In this document: one piece after another, positions 1 through 8,883 of the stretch
Position numbering within the stretch: position 1 is the first letter of the stretch
Layout: each line of letters starts with the position of its first letter
NCBI GenBank assembly: GCA_900546775.1
Contig: UREM01000010.1
Location: 1-59,693, forward strand
Source of the DNA: an uncultured Collinsella sp.
GTDB taxonomy: Bacteria > Actinomycetota > Coriobacteriia > Coriobacteriales > Coriobacteriaceae
Direction: 5' to 3'
Length of the DNA stretch: 59,693 bases
The notes under the pieces: generated by a model
Databases searched by the model: none
Told to the model about the DNA's origin: nothing
The model's input: only the letters and a program-made list of their open reading frames with translations
Position numbers and translations under genes: made by a program

Positions 1-8
1 AAAGGGCG

Positions 9-30
9 GAGGCGGGGCATGCCCCGCCTC
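9..30. terminator. GC-rich perfect palindrome at window start
   Basis: A 22-base perfect palindrome (GAGGCGGGGC and its complement) can fold into a strong stem. It probably ends a gene lying to the left of the window. The run of T after it is poor, so intrinsic termination is uncertain. Confidence 0.45.
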
Positions 31-98
31 TTACACCACATCTCTGTGCGCTACCAGTTTCAAGTCGAGTTTTGCCGATTTCGACCAAGAATCGCTGC

Positions 99-141
99 TA
101 CTAAAAAGGTAACAGTACTCATATTTGCCCTTTTTTGGCCA
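99..141 (+). repeat. Intergenic repeat, copy A (ACAGTACTCATATTTGCC family)
   Basis: This 43-bp stretch shares the core ACAGTACTCATATTTGCC followed by a run of six T with two further copies at 14445-14490 (opposite strand) and 14616-14658. All copies lie between genes. The CTCATATTTGCC-N-TTTTTT core is nearly invariant while the flanks vary, as expected of a dispersed element or a conserved protein site. Function is unknown. Confidence 0.6.
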
Positions 142-201
142 CAAGCCCTAAAACAAGCCTCGCCAAGGTCGGGAAGCGGGCCAAATCGCCGGCCTCGAGG
201 C

Positions 202-456
202 TTATTCCACCGTTCCGTAGACGGCGCCCCAGCCGTGGGCGGCCAAGGCGGAGTTGAGCTGGTCGCAAAGTGACTGGCGGTCGTAGTAGCCGGGCGGCAA
301 AAGGTTCACGATTTCCATGAGGTCGGGCGCCAGGTCCAAGATTTCGGCCTGTACGATCAGATCCAGGCGGTCGATGGCGTGGCGGTCGTAAAACAGTCCG
401 TCGACCAGGCGCTGCAAGTCGCCGAATTCCTCGGCCTGAAACGATCCGTACTCCAT
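202..456 (-). CDS. Small acidic conserved-type hypothetical protein
   Basis: An 84-residue protein with no recognisable domain, rich in Leu, Asp and Glu and without a signal peptide or membrane segment; it is probably cytosolic. The start chosen is the ATG at 456, which has an excellent ribosome site (AAGGAGG five bases upstream); an in-frame ATG 30 bases further out lacks one. It is divergent from the aminotransferase gene at 607, so the 150-base gap should hold both promoters. Function cannot be assigned from sequence. Confidence 0.7.
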   Translation of the reverse strand: MEYGSFQAEEFGDLQRLVDGLFYDRHAIDRLDLIVQAEILDLAPDLMEIVNLLPPGYYDRQSLCDQLNSALAAHGWGAVYGTVE

Positions 457-606
457 AGTGCCTCCTTGGGCGCCCCACGCCGGCATGCGCGGCGATTCGT
501 AATTGATTGCGATGAACTTAATCTATCACGGCTTCATAACGTTGCGACGATGGCGGTCTATACTTAGACGAACTGCAACGTACCGCTTCGCGAAAGGTCG
601 CACCCC

Positions 607-1911
607 ATGCAGACGATCTACCAGAAGATGGAAACCACCGAACTCGATGCCGCCATCGAGGCGCTCAAAGCCGAGGTCGCCGAGGTCAAGGCCAAGGGCC
701 TGGCGCTCGACATGGCCCGCGGCAAGCCGTCGCCCTCCCAGGTGGACATCTCTCGACCCATGCTCGATATCCTCAATGCCGATGCCGATCTGCATGACGG
801 CAACGTCGACTGCTCCAACTACGGCTGCTTTGAGGGCATTCCCTCGGCACGCAAGCTGGCGGGGGAGTTCCTGGGTTGTCCTGCCGAGCAGACGCTCGTA
901 CTGGGCTCATCGAGCCTGCTGATCGAGCACGATATCGCCGGTATGTTCTGGCGCTGCGGCTCGTGCGGCAGCGAGCCCTGGGATGCCTACGAGGCCGCGC
1001 ACGACGGCAAGAAGGTCAAGTTCCTGTGCCCCGTCCCCGGCTACGACCGTCATTTTGGCATCACCGCCGACCTGGGCATCGAGAACGTTCCCGTCGCGAT
1101 GACCGACAACGGCCCCGATATGGACGAGATTGAGCGCCTCGTTGCCGCCGATGATTCCATCAAGGGTATCTGGTGCGTGCCCAAGTATTCCAACCCCACG
1201 GGCATCACCTTTAGCGAGGACACCGTGCGTCGCCTGGTCGAGATGCCCACGGCCGCGCCCGATTTTCGCATCTTCTGGGACAACGCCTACTGCGTGCACG
1301 ACCTGTACGACGAGACCGACGAGCTCGCAAACATCTTTGACCTCGCTCGCGCGGCGGGCACCGAGGACCGTGTGGTGGCCTTTGCCTCGACGTCCAAGAT
1401 CACCTTCCCGGGCGCCGGCATCGGCTTTATCGGTGCGAGCCCCGCGGTTATCGCGGAGTTCTCCAAGCGCCTGAAGGCTGGTCTCATCAGCGCCGACAAG
1501 CTCAACCAGCTGCGTCACGTGCGCTTCCTTCCCACCATCGAGGCGGTTAAGGAGCACATGAAAAAGCATGCCGAGTTCCTGCGCCCGCGCTTTGAGGCCG
1601 TCGAGCGCAAGCTCACCGAGGGCCTGGGCGACACGGGCTGCGCCACCTGGACGCACCCCCGCGGCGGCTACTTTGTAAGCTTCGATGGTCCCGAGGGCTC
1701 GGCCCAAAAGGTCGCCGCGCTTTGCGCCGACCTGGGCGTCAAGCTCACGCCGGCCGGTGCCACTTGGCCCTATGGCAAGGACCCGCGCGACACCAACATC
1801 CGCATCGCGCCGAGCTATCCCACGGTCGAGGACCTGGAGGCCGCGCTCGATGTGCTGGTGCTGGCCGTTAAGCTTGTCGCTGCCGAGCTTGCGCGTGCCG
1901 AGCGCGCCTAA
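607..1911 (+). CDS. PLP-dependent aminotransferase, aspartate aminotransferase Ic-like
   Basis: A 434-residue class I fold aminotransferase, probably cytosolic, transferring amino groups between an amino acid (likely aspartate) and a 2-oxo acid. Visible landmarks are RGKPS near residue 38, PGYDRHF near 144, YSNPTG near 194, DNAYCVHDL near 225 and STSKITFPGAGIGF near 261, in which Lys264 is the expected PLP lysine. The PGYDRHF and FPGAGIGF blocks point to the divergent bacterial family related to MocR C-terminal domains rather than classical AspC. AAAGG lies about nine bases before the ATG. Substrate preference is inferred from family only. Confidence 0.85.
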   Translation: MQTIYQKMETTELDAAIEALKAEVAEVKAKGLALDMARGKPSPSQVDISRPMLDILNADADLHDGNVDCSNYGCFEGIPSARKLAGEFLGCPAEQTLVLGSSSLLIEHDIAGMFWRCGSCGSEPWDAYEAAHDGKKVKFLCPVPGYDRHFGITADLGIENVPVAMTDNGPDMDEIERLVAADDSIKGIWCVPKYSNPTGITFSEDTVRRLVEMPTAAPDFRIFWDNAYCVHDLYDETDELANIFDLARAAGTEDRVVAFASTSKITFPGAGIGFIGASPAVIAEFSKRLKAGLISADKLNQLRHVRFLPTIEAVKEHMKKHAEFLRPRFEAVERKLTEGLGDTGCATWTHPRGGYFVSFDGPEGSAQKVAALCADLGVKLTPAGATWPYGKDPRDTNIRIAPSYPTVEDLEAALDVLVLAVKLVAAELARAERA

Positions 1912-1977
1912 CGCGTAGGGCCCCGCAAGTCCGCGCCTAGTACTATCCGCACTTTCGATACGTAAAGGAGCGTATAC

Positions 1978-2292
1978 ATGGATTTGGGTATTTCCACCAA
2001 CCCCACGCCAGAGCTCTACACCATTAAGGTGACCGGTGAGATCGATATCTCTAACGCCGATAGCCTGCGCAATGCCATCGACCTGGCGCTCGAGCAGCCC
2101 ACTGAGGCCGTTGAGCTCGATTTTGCCCAGGTGAGCTACATCGATTCGACGGGCATTGGCGTGCTTGTGGGCGCCGCACACCACGCAGCTGATCATGGTA
2201 AGCGTTTTAGCTGCGTCAACGTGCAGCCCCCGGTGATGCGCGTGGTTCAGCTGTTGGGCGTCGACCAGGAGATTTCGATCACCGCTGCATAA
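1978..2292 (+). CDS. Anti-sigma factor antagonist, STAS domain
   Basis: A 104-residue single-domain STAS protein of the SpoIIAA/RsbV type. The phosphorylation loop is clear: YIDSTGIGVLVGA, with Ser57 of DSTG as the site expected to be phosphorylated by a partner anti-sigma kinase. In the family, the unphosphorylated form binds the anti-sigma factor and frees a sigma factor. No kinase or sigma gene is adjacent here, so the partner must be encoded elsewhere. A strong ribosome site (AAAGGAG) precedes the ATG. Confidence 0.88.
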   Translation: MDLGISTNPTPELYTIKVTGEIDISNADSLRNAIDLALEQPTEAVELDFAQVSYIDSTGIGVLVGAAHHAADHGKRFSCVNVQPPVMRVVQLLGVDQEISITAA

Positions 2293-2445
2293 TCTTTGCC
2301 CCCAAAAGGGCGTGCCGTTTGGCATATGTTTGTGATGCGCTCGGACGTTTTGGCGTCCGGGCGCTATACTTGACCGAATGAATAGACGAGTTCCGGCCGA
2401 ATGGCGCGGTGCGGGCTCGACTCACATCGAGCCTTGGAGGTATGT

Positions 2446-3018
2446 GTGTTTGGTATTGGAGAGGGTGAGCTCGCGATCATCGTGGTCTTCGGCTTTTTGC
2501 TGTTTGGCCCGGATAAGCTCCCGCAGATGGGCCGCACGATCGGCCGTGCCATCCGTCAGTTCCGCGAGACGCAGGAAAAGATGACGGCCGTTGTTCAGTC
2601 CGAGATTATCGATCCGGTGAGCGAGGCCGCGTCGGCCCCGGTCAAGCCCAAGAAGACTGCTGCGACCGACGACGATTCCGATGTGGACGAGGATGCCGCC
2701 GAGACGGCGGCGCCCGCCAAGAAGGAGACCTTTGCCGAGCGTCGCGCCCGTCTTGCTGCCGAGAAGGCCGCAAGCGAGGGTGCTGCTGAGGGCGAAGGCG
2801 CTGTTGATGAGGCCGAGGGTGCTGCCGCCAAGCCTGCCGCTGCCGCCGAGCCTGCTGCAGAGCCCGAGCCCGAGCCGGCAGAGCCCACGACGGCTGACCT
2901 CTACGCCCGTCGTCCCCGCAAGCGCAAGGCCGTCGTCGACCAGCTCGCTCGCGAGCTCGAGGCCGAGGACGCTGCCGAGACTGCTGCCGCCGATGCCCCG
3001 AAGGGAGGCGATGAGTAA
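2446..3018 (+). CDS. tatA: Twin-arginine translocase subunit TatA/TatB family
   Basis: A 190-residue protein beginning MFGIGEGELAII, with one N-terminal membrane helix (about residues 7-20), the FGP hinge at 20-22 and an amphipathic helix (LPQMGRTIGRAIRQF). The remainder is a long, charged, Ala/Glu/Pro-rich tail. The start is GTG at 2446, five bases after GGAGG; an upstream in-frame ATG at 2401 would add a non-homologous extension. The stop overlaps the tatC start (TAATG), so the two are translationally coupled. The long tail is more TatB-like, but it may serve as the only TatA/B component of a TatAC-type system. Confidence 0.88.
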   Translation: MFGIGEGELAIIVVFGFLLFGPDKLPQMGRTIGRAIRQFRETQEKMTAVVQSEIIDPVSEAASAPVKPKKTAATDDDSDVDEDAAETAAPAKKETFAERRARLAAEKAASEGAAEGEGAVDEAEGAAAKPAAAAEPAAEPEPEPAEPTTADLYARRPRKRKAVVDQLARELEAEDAAETAAADAPKGGDE

Positions 3019-3800
3019 TGCCTATCGGACCTGCGCGTATGCCGCTCTTCGATCACCTGGGAGAGCTCCGTCGCCGCCTGACCATCGTGGTCGTGTCGGT
3101 GTTTGCCGCCGCCATCGTGCTGTACTTTGCCACGCCCGTGGTGCTCGATATCCTGGAAGACCCCATCCGCTCGTTTGTGCCGGACGGTAAGTTCTACATC
3201 ACCACCACACTCGGCGGCTTTGGCCTGCGCTTCTCGCTGGCCATCAAGATGGCCGTGGTCATGTGCACGCCCATGATCATCTGGCAGATCCTGGCATTTT
3301 TCCTGCCGGCGCTGCGCCCCAACGAGCGCAAGTGGGTCGTGCCCACGGTGCTCGCCTCGACGGTGCTGTTCTTCCTGGGTGCCATCTTCTGCTATTTCAT
3401 CATCATCCCGGCGGGCTTTGAGTGGCTCATCGGCGAGACCTCGGCCGTCGCTACGGCGCTGCCCGACCTGGAGAACTACGTCAACATGGAGCTGCTCTTT
3501 ATGATCGGCTTTGGTGTGGCGTTTGAGCTGCCGCTCATCATCTTCTATCTGTCCGTCTTTCACATCGTGTCCTATGCGGCCTTCCGCAGCGCCTGGCGCT
3601 ACGTGTACGTAGGCCTGCTTGTGGGCTCGGCTGTGATTACGCCCGACGGCTCGCCCGTTACGCTGGGTCTCATGTATGGCGCCCTGCTCTCGCTCTACGA
3701 GATTTCGCTCGCCATCGCTCGCGTGGTCATTACCGCGCGCGAGGGCAAGGAGGGCCTGTTCGTGAGCCGTCTGGACCTGTTCTCGGACGACGAGGAGTAA
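3018..3800 (+). CDS. tatC: Twin-arginine translocase subunit TatC
   Basis: A 260-residue polytopic membrane protein with about six helices. Family marks are the N-terminal HLGELRRRL segment that contacts twin-arginine signal peptides, FGVAFELPLIIF in the middle, and the TPDGSP loop after AVI. TatC is the receptor and scaffold of the Tat pathway exporting folded, often cofactor-bearing proteins. It starts inside the tatA stop codon and is followed six bases later by hypA, giving a tatA-tatC-hypA transcription unit. Confidence 0.93.
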   Translation: MPIGPARMPLFDHLGELRRRLTIVVVSVFAAAIVLYFATPVVLDILEDPIRSFVPDGKFYITTTLGGFGLRFSLAIKMAVVMCTPMIIWQILAFFLPALRPNERKWVVPTVLASTVLFFLGAIFCYFIIIPAGFEWLIGETSAVATALPDLENYVNMELLFMIGFGVAFELPLIIFYLSVFHIVSYAAFRSAWRYVYVGLLVGSAVITPDGSPVTLGLMYGALLSLYEISLAIARVVITAREGKEGLFVSRLDLFSDDEE

Positions 3801-3806
3801 ATCGGT

Positions 3807-4163
3807 ATGCACGAGGTTGGCATTGTCAACGGCATACTCGATACAGTGATTCGCGCGGCGCGTGGGGCGGGGGCCTCGCGCGCCGTTTTGGTAACGCTGC
3901 GTATCGGGGATATGACCGAGGTCGTGCGCGAGGCGCTTGACTTTGCGTGGGAGACGTTTCGCGACGAGGACCCGCTCACGCGCGGCTGCGAGCTTGCCGT
4001 GGAGGAAGTCTATCCACAAAGCGAGTGTCTGGACTGCGGTGAGGTCTTTGAGCACGACCGTTTCCATTGCCGTTGTCCCCAATGTGGCGGTGCCAACGTG
4101 CGTCTGCTGCATGGCCGCGAACTCGACATCGCAAGTATCGAGATCGAGACCCCCGACGATTAG
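3807..4163 (+). CDS. hypA: Hydrogenase/nickel metallochaperone HypA
   Basis: A 118-residue zinc-binding protein that delivers nickel during [NiFe]-hydrogenase maturation in partnership with HypB. The N-terminus MHEVGI carries His2, the family nickel ligand. The zinc site is formed by Cys74, Cys77, Cys90 and Cys93 (CLDC and CPQC). Length is typical. It follows tatC by six bases and precedes hypB, consistent with Tat export of hydrogenase subunits, but no hydrogenase structural gene is in the window, so the client enzyme is not shown. Confidence 0.9.
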   Translation: MHEVGIVNGILDTVIRAARGAGASRAVLVTLRIGDMTEVVREALDFAWETFRDEDPLTRGCELAVEEVYPQSECLDCGEVFEHDRFHCRCPQCGGANVRLLHGRELDIASIEIETPDD

Positions 4164-4218
4164 CACGCTCGCCATCTAGCGATGGGGTATAAAAGGGCCA
4201 AAGTAAGGAGCGCTAAGT

Positions 4219-4902
4219 ATGGCCGAGAAAACGATTGATATCGCGTCGCCGATTCTGTCGCGCAACGAGCGCCTGGCAGATCAGCTGCGTCAGCGGTTTG
4301 AGCAGACGAACACCTACGTGATCAATGTGCTGTCGAGCCCCGGCTCGGGCAAGACCACCACGATTCTGGGCACCAACGAGCGCCTGCGTGACAAAGCCGG
4401 CCTGCGCTGTGCTGTCATCGAGGGCGATATCGCCTCGGACGTCGACGCCATCACCATGAAGGAAGCCGGCATGCCCGCCATTCAGATCAACACGGGCGGC
4501 CTGTGCCACCTCGAGGGCAACATGATCATGGAGGCCGTCGATGCCTTCGACCAGGCCGTCGGTCTGGAGAACATCGACGTCATCTTTATCGAAAACGTGG
4601 GCAACCTGGTCTGCCCGGTCGACTTTGACCTGGGCGAGAACCTGTCCATCATGATTCTCTCGGTGCCCGAGGGCGACGACAAGCCCATCAAGTATCCGGG
4701 CATCTTCCAGCACGCCGGCGCGCAGCTGCTCAACAAGGTCGACGTGGCCCCGGCTTTCGATTTTGACATGGATAGGTATACTAAGACACTCGATGACCTC
4801 AATCCGCAGGCGCCGCGGTTTGCCGTGAGCGCGCGCAAGGGCGAGGGCATGGATGCCTGGTGCGATTGGCTCATCGGGCAGATTGAGCAAGCAAGGGCGT
4901 AA
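4219..4902 (+). CDS. hypB: Hydrogenase nickel incorporation GTPase HypB
   Basis: A 227-residue SIMIBI-class GTPase. The P-loop is SSPGSGKTTT (Lys45), the metal-sensing Cys96-His97 pair sits in GGLCHLEG, and NKVD supplies guanine specificity. ENVGNLVCPVDFDLGE is the conserved block after switch II. It lacks the histidine-rich N-terminal nickel store present in some homologues, so it should act as a regulatory GTPase rather than a nickel reservoir. AAGGAG lies upstream of the ATG. It follows hypA by 55 bases and probably shares its transcript. Confidence 0.93.
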   Translation: MAEKTIDIASPILSRNERLADQLRQRFEQTNTYVINVLSSPGSGKTTTILGTNERLRDKAGLRCAVIEGDIASDVDAITMKEAGMPAIQINTGGLCHLEGNMIMEAVDAFDQAVGLENIDVIFIENVGNLVCPVDFDLGENLSIMILSVPEGDDKPIKYPGIFQHAGAQLLNKVDVAPAFDFDMDRYTKTLDDLNPQAPRFAVSARKGEGMDAWCDWLIGQIEQARA

Positions 4903-4956
4903 GTCGGCCGCCATACGGGCGGGCGTAGCCGCAGAGATACGAGATAGGAGCCTCTT

Positions 4957-7551
4957 TTGAAGCTCATCATCGCCGAGAAAAACGACGCCGCGCGTCAGAT
5001 TGCCGAGCGTCTGTCCACGGGCAAGCCCAAAAAGGACAAGGTGTACAACACCGCCATCTACCGTTTTGAGTGGAAGGGCGAGGAGTGCGTGACGATCGGC
5101 CTTGCCGGTCACATCCTTGCGCCCGATTTTTGCGACAGCGTGCTGTTCGATAAAAAGCTGGGCTGGTATTCGGTCACCGAGGACGGCGAGATGCTGCCGG
5201 CCGATATGCCCGATGGCCTGGCACGTCCGCCCTACGACACCAAGCGCAAGCCGTTTCTTGCCGATGGTATCTCCATCAAGGGCTGGAAGCTCGAGAGCCT
5301 GCCTTACCTCACCTGGGCGCCCGTCATTAAGCTGCCGGCCGAGAAGGAGCTCATCCGCTCGCTCAAGAACCTTGCCAAGAAGTCCGACAGCGTCATTATC
5401 GCCACGGACTTCGACCGCGAGGGCGAACTGATCGGTTCGGACGCCCTCAACAAGGTGCGCGAGGTTGCGCCCGACTTGCCGGTCGCCCGCGCCCAGTATT
5501 CTTCGTTTACCAAGGCCGAGATTACGCAGGCCTTCGATAATCTTGTCTCGCTCGACCAGAATCTGGCCGACGCCGGCGAGAGCCGCCAGCACATCGACCT
5601 CATTTGGGGTGCGGTGCTCACGCGCTACCTGACGCTCGCCAAGTTTGGCGGCTTTGGCAACGTGCGCTCCGCCGGCCGCGTGCAGACGCCGACGCTTGCC
5701 TTGGTGGTCGAGCGCGAGCGCGAGCGCATGGCGTTTGTGCCCGAGGACTATTGGCAGATTCGCGGCATGGGTGCCGCTCAGGGTGCTGCCGAGGATGACC
5801 GCTTTAAGATTGCGCACAAGACGGCACGTTTTACCGATAAAGATGCTGCCGAGACGGCGTACGGCCACGTCGACGGCGCTACGACGGCAACCGTCGCCGC
5901 GGTGACCAAGCGCTCCCGCAAGCAGCAGCCGCCCACCCCGTTTGCGACGACCTCGCTGCAGGCTGCCGCCGCGGCCGAGGGCATCTCACCTGCACGTACC
6001 ATGCGCATCGCCGAGTCCCTCTACATGGCGGGCCTCATCAGCTATCCGCGTGTCGACAACACCGTGTACCCTGCGACGCTCGATCTGGGCGCCGTGGTGA
6101 GCGACCTGGCAAAGATCAACCCGGCGCTGGCGCCCGTGTGCAAAAAGGTACTCGCCGGCCCCATGAAGCCCACGCGCGGCAAAGTCGAGACCACCGACCA
6201 CCCGCCCATCTACCCCACGGGCGAAGGCGATCCGTCCACGCTCGATGGCGGCCAGCGCAAGCTCTACGACCTCATTGCCCGCCGCTTCCTGGCGACGCTT
6301 ATGGGTCCCGCGACCATCGAAAACACTAAGCTCGAGCTCGACATGAACGGTGAGCCGTTCGTGGCCTCGGGCGACGTGCTCGTGACCCCGGGCTTCCGCG
6401 AGGCCTACCCGTACGGCCTTAAGCGCGACGAGCAGATGCCGCCGCTGGAGCAGGGCGACACGGTCGACGTGTTCGACATTAAGCTTGAGGCCAAGCAGAC
6501 CGAGCCGCCCGCGCGCTACAGCCAGGGCAAGCTCGTGCAGGAGATGGAAAAGCGCGGCCTGGGCACCAAGTCCACGCGCGCGAGCATCATCGAGCGCCTG
6601 TATGCCGTGCGCTATCTCAAAAACGATCCCGTTGAGCCGAGCCAGCTGGGCATCGCCATCATCGACGCGCTGACGCAGTTTGCCCCGCGCATAACGAGCC
6701 CCGATATGACCAGCGAGCTCGACGGCGACATGACTCGCGTCGAGCGCGGCGAGGACACCGAAGAGCATGTCGTGACGCACTCGCGTGCGCTGCTGGCCGG
6801 CGTGCTCGACGAGCTGCTCAAGCATACGCAGGAGCTCGGCGACGCCATCAGCGACGCCGTCACGGCTGATGCGCGCGTGGGCGCCTGCCCCAAGTGCGGC
6901 AAGGACCTGGTTATGAAGACGAGCGCCAAGACCCGTGGCAGCTTCATTGGCTGCATGGGTTGGCCCGACTGCGACGTGACCTATCCGGTGCCGAGTGGCG
7001 TCAAGGTGAGCCCGCTCGAGGGCGAGGCCGCCGTGTGCCCCGAGTGCGGCGCGCCGCGCATTAAGTGCCAGCCGTTCCGCCAGAAGGCCTTCGAGATTTG
7101 CGTGAACCCCACGTGCCCCACCAACTACGAGCCCGACCTTAAAGTGGGCGAGTGCAAGGTGTGTGCCGAGGCCGGACGCCATGGCGACCTGATCGCGCAC
7201 AAGAGCGAGAAGAGCGGCAAGCGCTTTATCCGCTGCACCAACTACGATGACTGCGGCGTGAGCTATCCGCTGCCGGCGCGTGGCAAGCTCGAGGCGACGG
7301 GCGAGACCTGTCCCGAGTGCGGCGCCCCCATCGTGGTGGTCAACACGGCGCGCGGTCCGTGGCGTATCTGCGTCAACATGGACTGCCCGACCAAGGAGAA
7401 GAAGCCCGCCCGCGGTCGCAAGACCACAACCAAGGCGAGCACGGCAAAGAAGACGACGGCGGCCAAGAAGACGACGGCTAAGAAAGCCACTGCCGCCAAG
7501 AAGACGACCGCGAAGAAGTCGACTGCCAAGAAAACAGCCGCCGACAAGTAA
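4957..7551 (+). CDS. topA: DNA topoisomerase I with zinc ribbons and Lys-rich tail
   Basis: An 864-residue type IA topoisomerase that relaxes negative supercoils. The N-terminal TOPRIM domain (KLIIAEKNDAARQIAERL) includes the acidic DFDREGELIG motif at about 151-160. The catalytic tyrosine is Tyr363 in LISYPRVDN, and GTKSTRASIIERL lies downstream. Four cysteine pairs forming zinc ribbons occupy about residues 643-805, followed by a repetitive Lys/Ala/Thr tail (AKKTTAKK units) likely binding DNA. The start is TTG six bases after GGAG. The early TOPRIM and overall order resemble archaeal-like TopA rather than E. coli TopA. Confidence 0.92.
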   Translation: MKLIIAEKNDAARQIAERLSTGKPKKDKVYNTAIYRFEWKGEECVTIGLAGHILAPDFCDSVLFDKKLGWYSVTEDGEMLPADMPDGLARPPYDTKRKPFLADGISIKGWKLESLPYLTWAPVIKLPAEKELIRSLKNLAKKSDSVIIATDFDREGELIGSDALNKVREVAPDLPVARAQYSSFTKAEITQAFDNLVSLDQNLADAGESRQHIDLIWGAVLTRYLTLAKFGGFGNVRSAGRVQTPTLALVVERERERMAFVPEDYWQIRGMGAAQGAAEDDRFKIAHKTARFTDKDAAETAYGHVDGATTATVAAVTKRSRKQQPPTPFATTSLQAAAAAEGISPARTMRIAESLYMAGLISYPRVDNTVYPATLDLGAVVSDLAKINPALAPVCKKVLAGPMKPTRGKVETTDHPPIYPTGEGDPSTLDGGQRKLYDLIARRFLATLMGPATIENTKLELDMNGEPFVASGDVLVTPGFREAYPYGLKRDEQMPPLEQGDTVDVFDIKLEAKQTEPPARYSQGKLVQEMEKRGLGTKSTRASIIERLYAVRYLKNDPVEPSQLGIAIIDALTQFAPRITSPDMTSELDGDMTRVERGEDTEEHVVTHSRALLAGVLDELLKHTQELGDAISDAVTADARVGACPKCGKDLVMKTSAKTRGSFIGCMGWPDCDVTYPVPSGVKVSPLEGEAAVCPECGAPRIKCQPFRQKAFEICVNPTCPTNYEPDLKVGECKVCAEAGRHGDLIAHKSEKSGKRFIRCTNYDDCGVSYPLPARGKLEATGETCPECGAPIVVVNTARGPWRICVNMDCPTKEKKPARGRKTTTKASTAKKTTAAKKTTAKKATAAKKTTAKKSTAKKTAADK

Positions 7552-7573
7552 CGGCGCAGTCGAAACATTGCCC

Positions 7574-7615
7574 AAAAAAACGAGCGAGGACCCCGCGATC
7601 CTCGCTCGTTTTTTT
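7574..7615. terminator. Bidirectional terminator after topA
   Basis: A 17-bp perfect stem (arms at 7574-7590 and 7599-7615) carries seven A on one side and seven T on the other. It can therefore terminate topA from the left and the convergent zinc-ribbon gene from the right. Confidence 0.9.
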
Positions 7616-7617
7616 GA

Positions 7618-7675
7618 CCGGCAGTTAGGGACGTTCTTTTTCTGCCGGCAGTTTAGGAACGTCCCTAACTGCCGG
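7618..7675. repeat. Palindromic repeat, GGGACGTTC family, copy 1
   Basis: Two 19-bp arms (7618-7636 and 7657-7675) are perfect inverted repeats around a 20-base centre that itself contains the palindrome CTGCCGGCAG. Near-identical copy 2 lies at 8737-8796, and diverged copies at 46716-46764, 51866-51924 and, as a half element, near 36699-36727. It behaves as a dispersed REP/MITE-like element. Confidence 0.8.
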
Positions 7676-7693
7676 CTCGGGAACGACAAAGCG

Positions 7694-8677
7694 CTAGTTC
7701 ACCTCGACAGGCTTGGCGCCGGGATAGCGCTCCTCAAAGTCTAGGCGGTACTTATTGTCATTGGTGCCCGCCACGTTGTCGCGCGACAGCGGCGCCACGA
7801 TCTCATTCTTGTGGTCCGCAGGCTTGGCGTATTTCAGGCTGATCTCCCAGGCATCACAGATTGCGTCAATGCGGTGATCCAGGTCGTCGTACAGGGCGAT
7901 GATGTCCTTCCAGGAGCTGTAGTTCTTGGAGCTCGTCGGGACGTCCAGGTCCTCGACGATGTCGTAATACTGCTCGATGGTGTCCTCCGTGCGCTCGGCG
8001 ACGTCGGCGAGATTTTGACGGGTGGTTCGATCCTCTTCCAGATAGTTGCCGTTGAAGTTCTGCGCGCAGCCACGGACCTGGCTGTCGAGATCTTCGAGCA
8101 GGTCGTAGTATTCGCTCAGGCGACGGTAGAGGTTCTGCTCGGAGAGCGTTGCTTCGCCGCCATCCTCGTCGTCATCGTCATCATCGTCGTACAGGCTGTT
8201 GGGATCGCCGAGAGGCTTTAGGTCATCGTCGTCGACGTCATGGTGCAGCTTAGCTACCGCGGCAGTCGTCTGCGTGGCGGCGTTGTCGAAAGGCTTGATC
8301 ACAAAGAAAACGACCAGGGCGATGATGATCGCCACCAGCACAACAATAACGGCGATAAGCGGCCCGGTGCCGCTCTTTTTGGGAGCGGGGGTCTGTGGCG
8401 AAGCGGGCGCGTATGCGGGAGCCGGCTGCTGTTGGGGCGAGCCGCTCGCGACGGGTATGCGCTGCGTGGTCTCGACGGCCTCGGTCCTTGCGGCAGGGTC
8501 GGGGCTATAGGCGAGGGAGTCATCCGCCTTGGCTTGCGGCGTATCAAGGGAGCCGGTCTGCTCAAAAGCGGGCTGGCTATCGCTTGCGGCTGTTTGCTCA
8601 ACGGGTGCACCGCATGAGGTGCAGAACTTGGCATCATCTGCAAGAAGCTTGCCGCACGAGGCGCAATACCGAGACAT
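7694..8677 (-). CDS. Zinc-ribbon membrane protein with acidic linker
   Basis: A 327-residue protein. Residues 1-25 form a double-CxxC zinc ribbon (CASCG and CTSCG). A Ser/Pro/Gln-rich linker follows, then one membrane helix (PLIAVIVVLVAIIIALVVFF) at about 110-135, then an Asp-rich run and a helical domain probably outside the membrane. The start at 8677 has AAAGGAG five bases upstream; an upstream in-frame ATG does not. Zinc ribbon plus single membrane helix is a common layout for envelope proteins of unknown function in Gram-positives. It is bracketed by two copies of one palindromic repeat. Confidence 0.75.
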   Translation of the reverse strand: MSRYCASCGKLLADDAKFCTSCGAPVEQTAASDSQPAFEQTGSLDTPQAKADDSLAYSPDPAARTEAVETTQRIPVASGSPQQQPAPAYAPASPQTPAPKKSGTGPLIAVIVVLVAIIIALVVFFVIKPFDNAATQTTAAVAKLHHDVDDDDLKPLGDPNSLYDDDDDDDEDGGEATLSEQNLYRRLSEYYDLLEDLDSQVRGCAQNFNGNYLEEDRTTRQNLADVAERTEDTIEQYYDIVEDLDVPTSSKNYSSWKDIIALYDDLDHRIDAICDAWEISLKYAKPADHKNEIVAPLSRDNVAGTNDNKYRLDFEERYPGAKPVEVN

Positions 8678-8736
8678 TGCCACTCCTTTCGCCACATTTC
8701 AAATCAATACGACGATTATACCCACTGCCCCAAGAA

Positions 8737-8796
8737 GCCGGCAGTTAGGGACGTTCCTTATCTGCCGGCAGTTTAGGAACGTCCCTAACTGTCGGC
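8737..8796. repeat. Palindromic repeat, GGGACGTTC family, copy 2
   Basis: Arms at 8737-8757 and 8776-8796 match over 21 bases with one mismatch. The sequence is nearly the same as copy 1 at 7618-7675, and the two bracket the zinc-ribbon gene in direct orientation. Confidence 0.8.
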
Positions 8797-8883
8797 TAAT
8801 CGTTGGGGCGCGCCTGTCCCTGGGGTATCATGGCTTGGTTGATATATCCGCATTTACGCGCCTTGTAGGAAGGGGCTGCGTCC

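Noticed and set aside
907..2325. Long minus-strand open frame opposite the aminotransferase
   Set aside because: A shadow frame typical of high-GC coding DNA; the plus-strand protein has clear family motifs.
4213..5868. Long minus-strand open frame opposite hypB and topA
   Set aside because: It spans two well-identified genes and has no recognisable domain or ribosome site.
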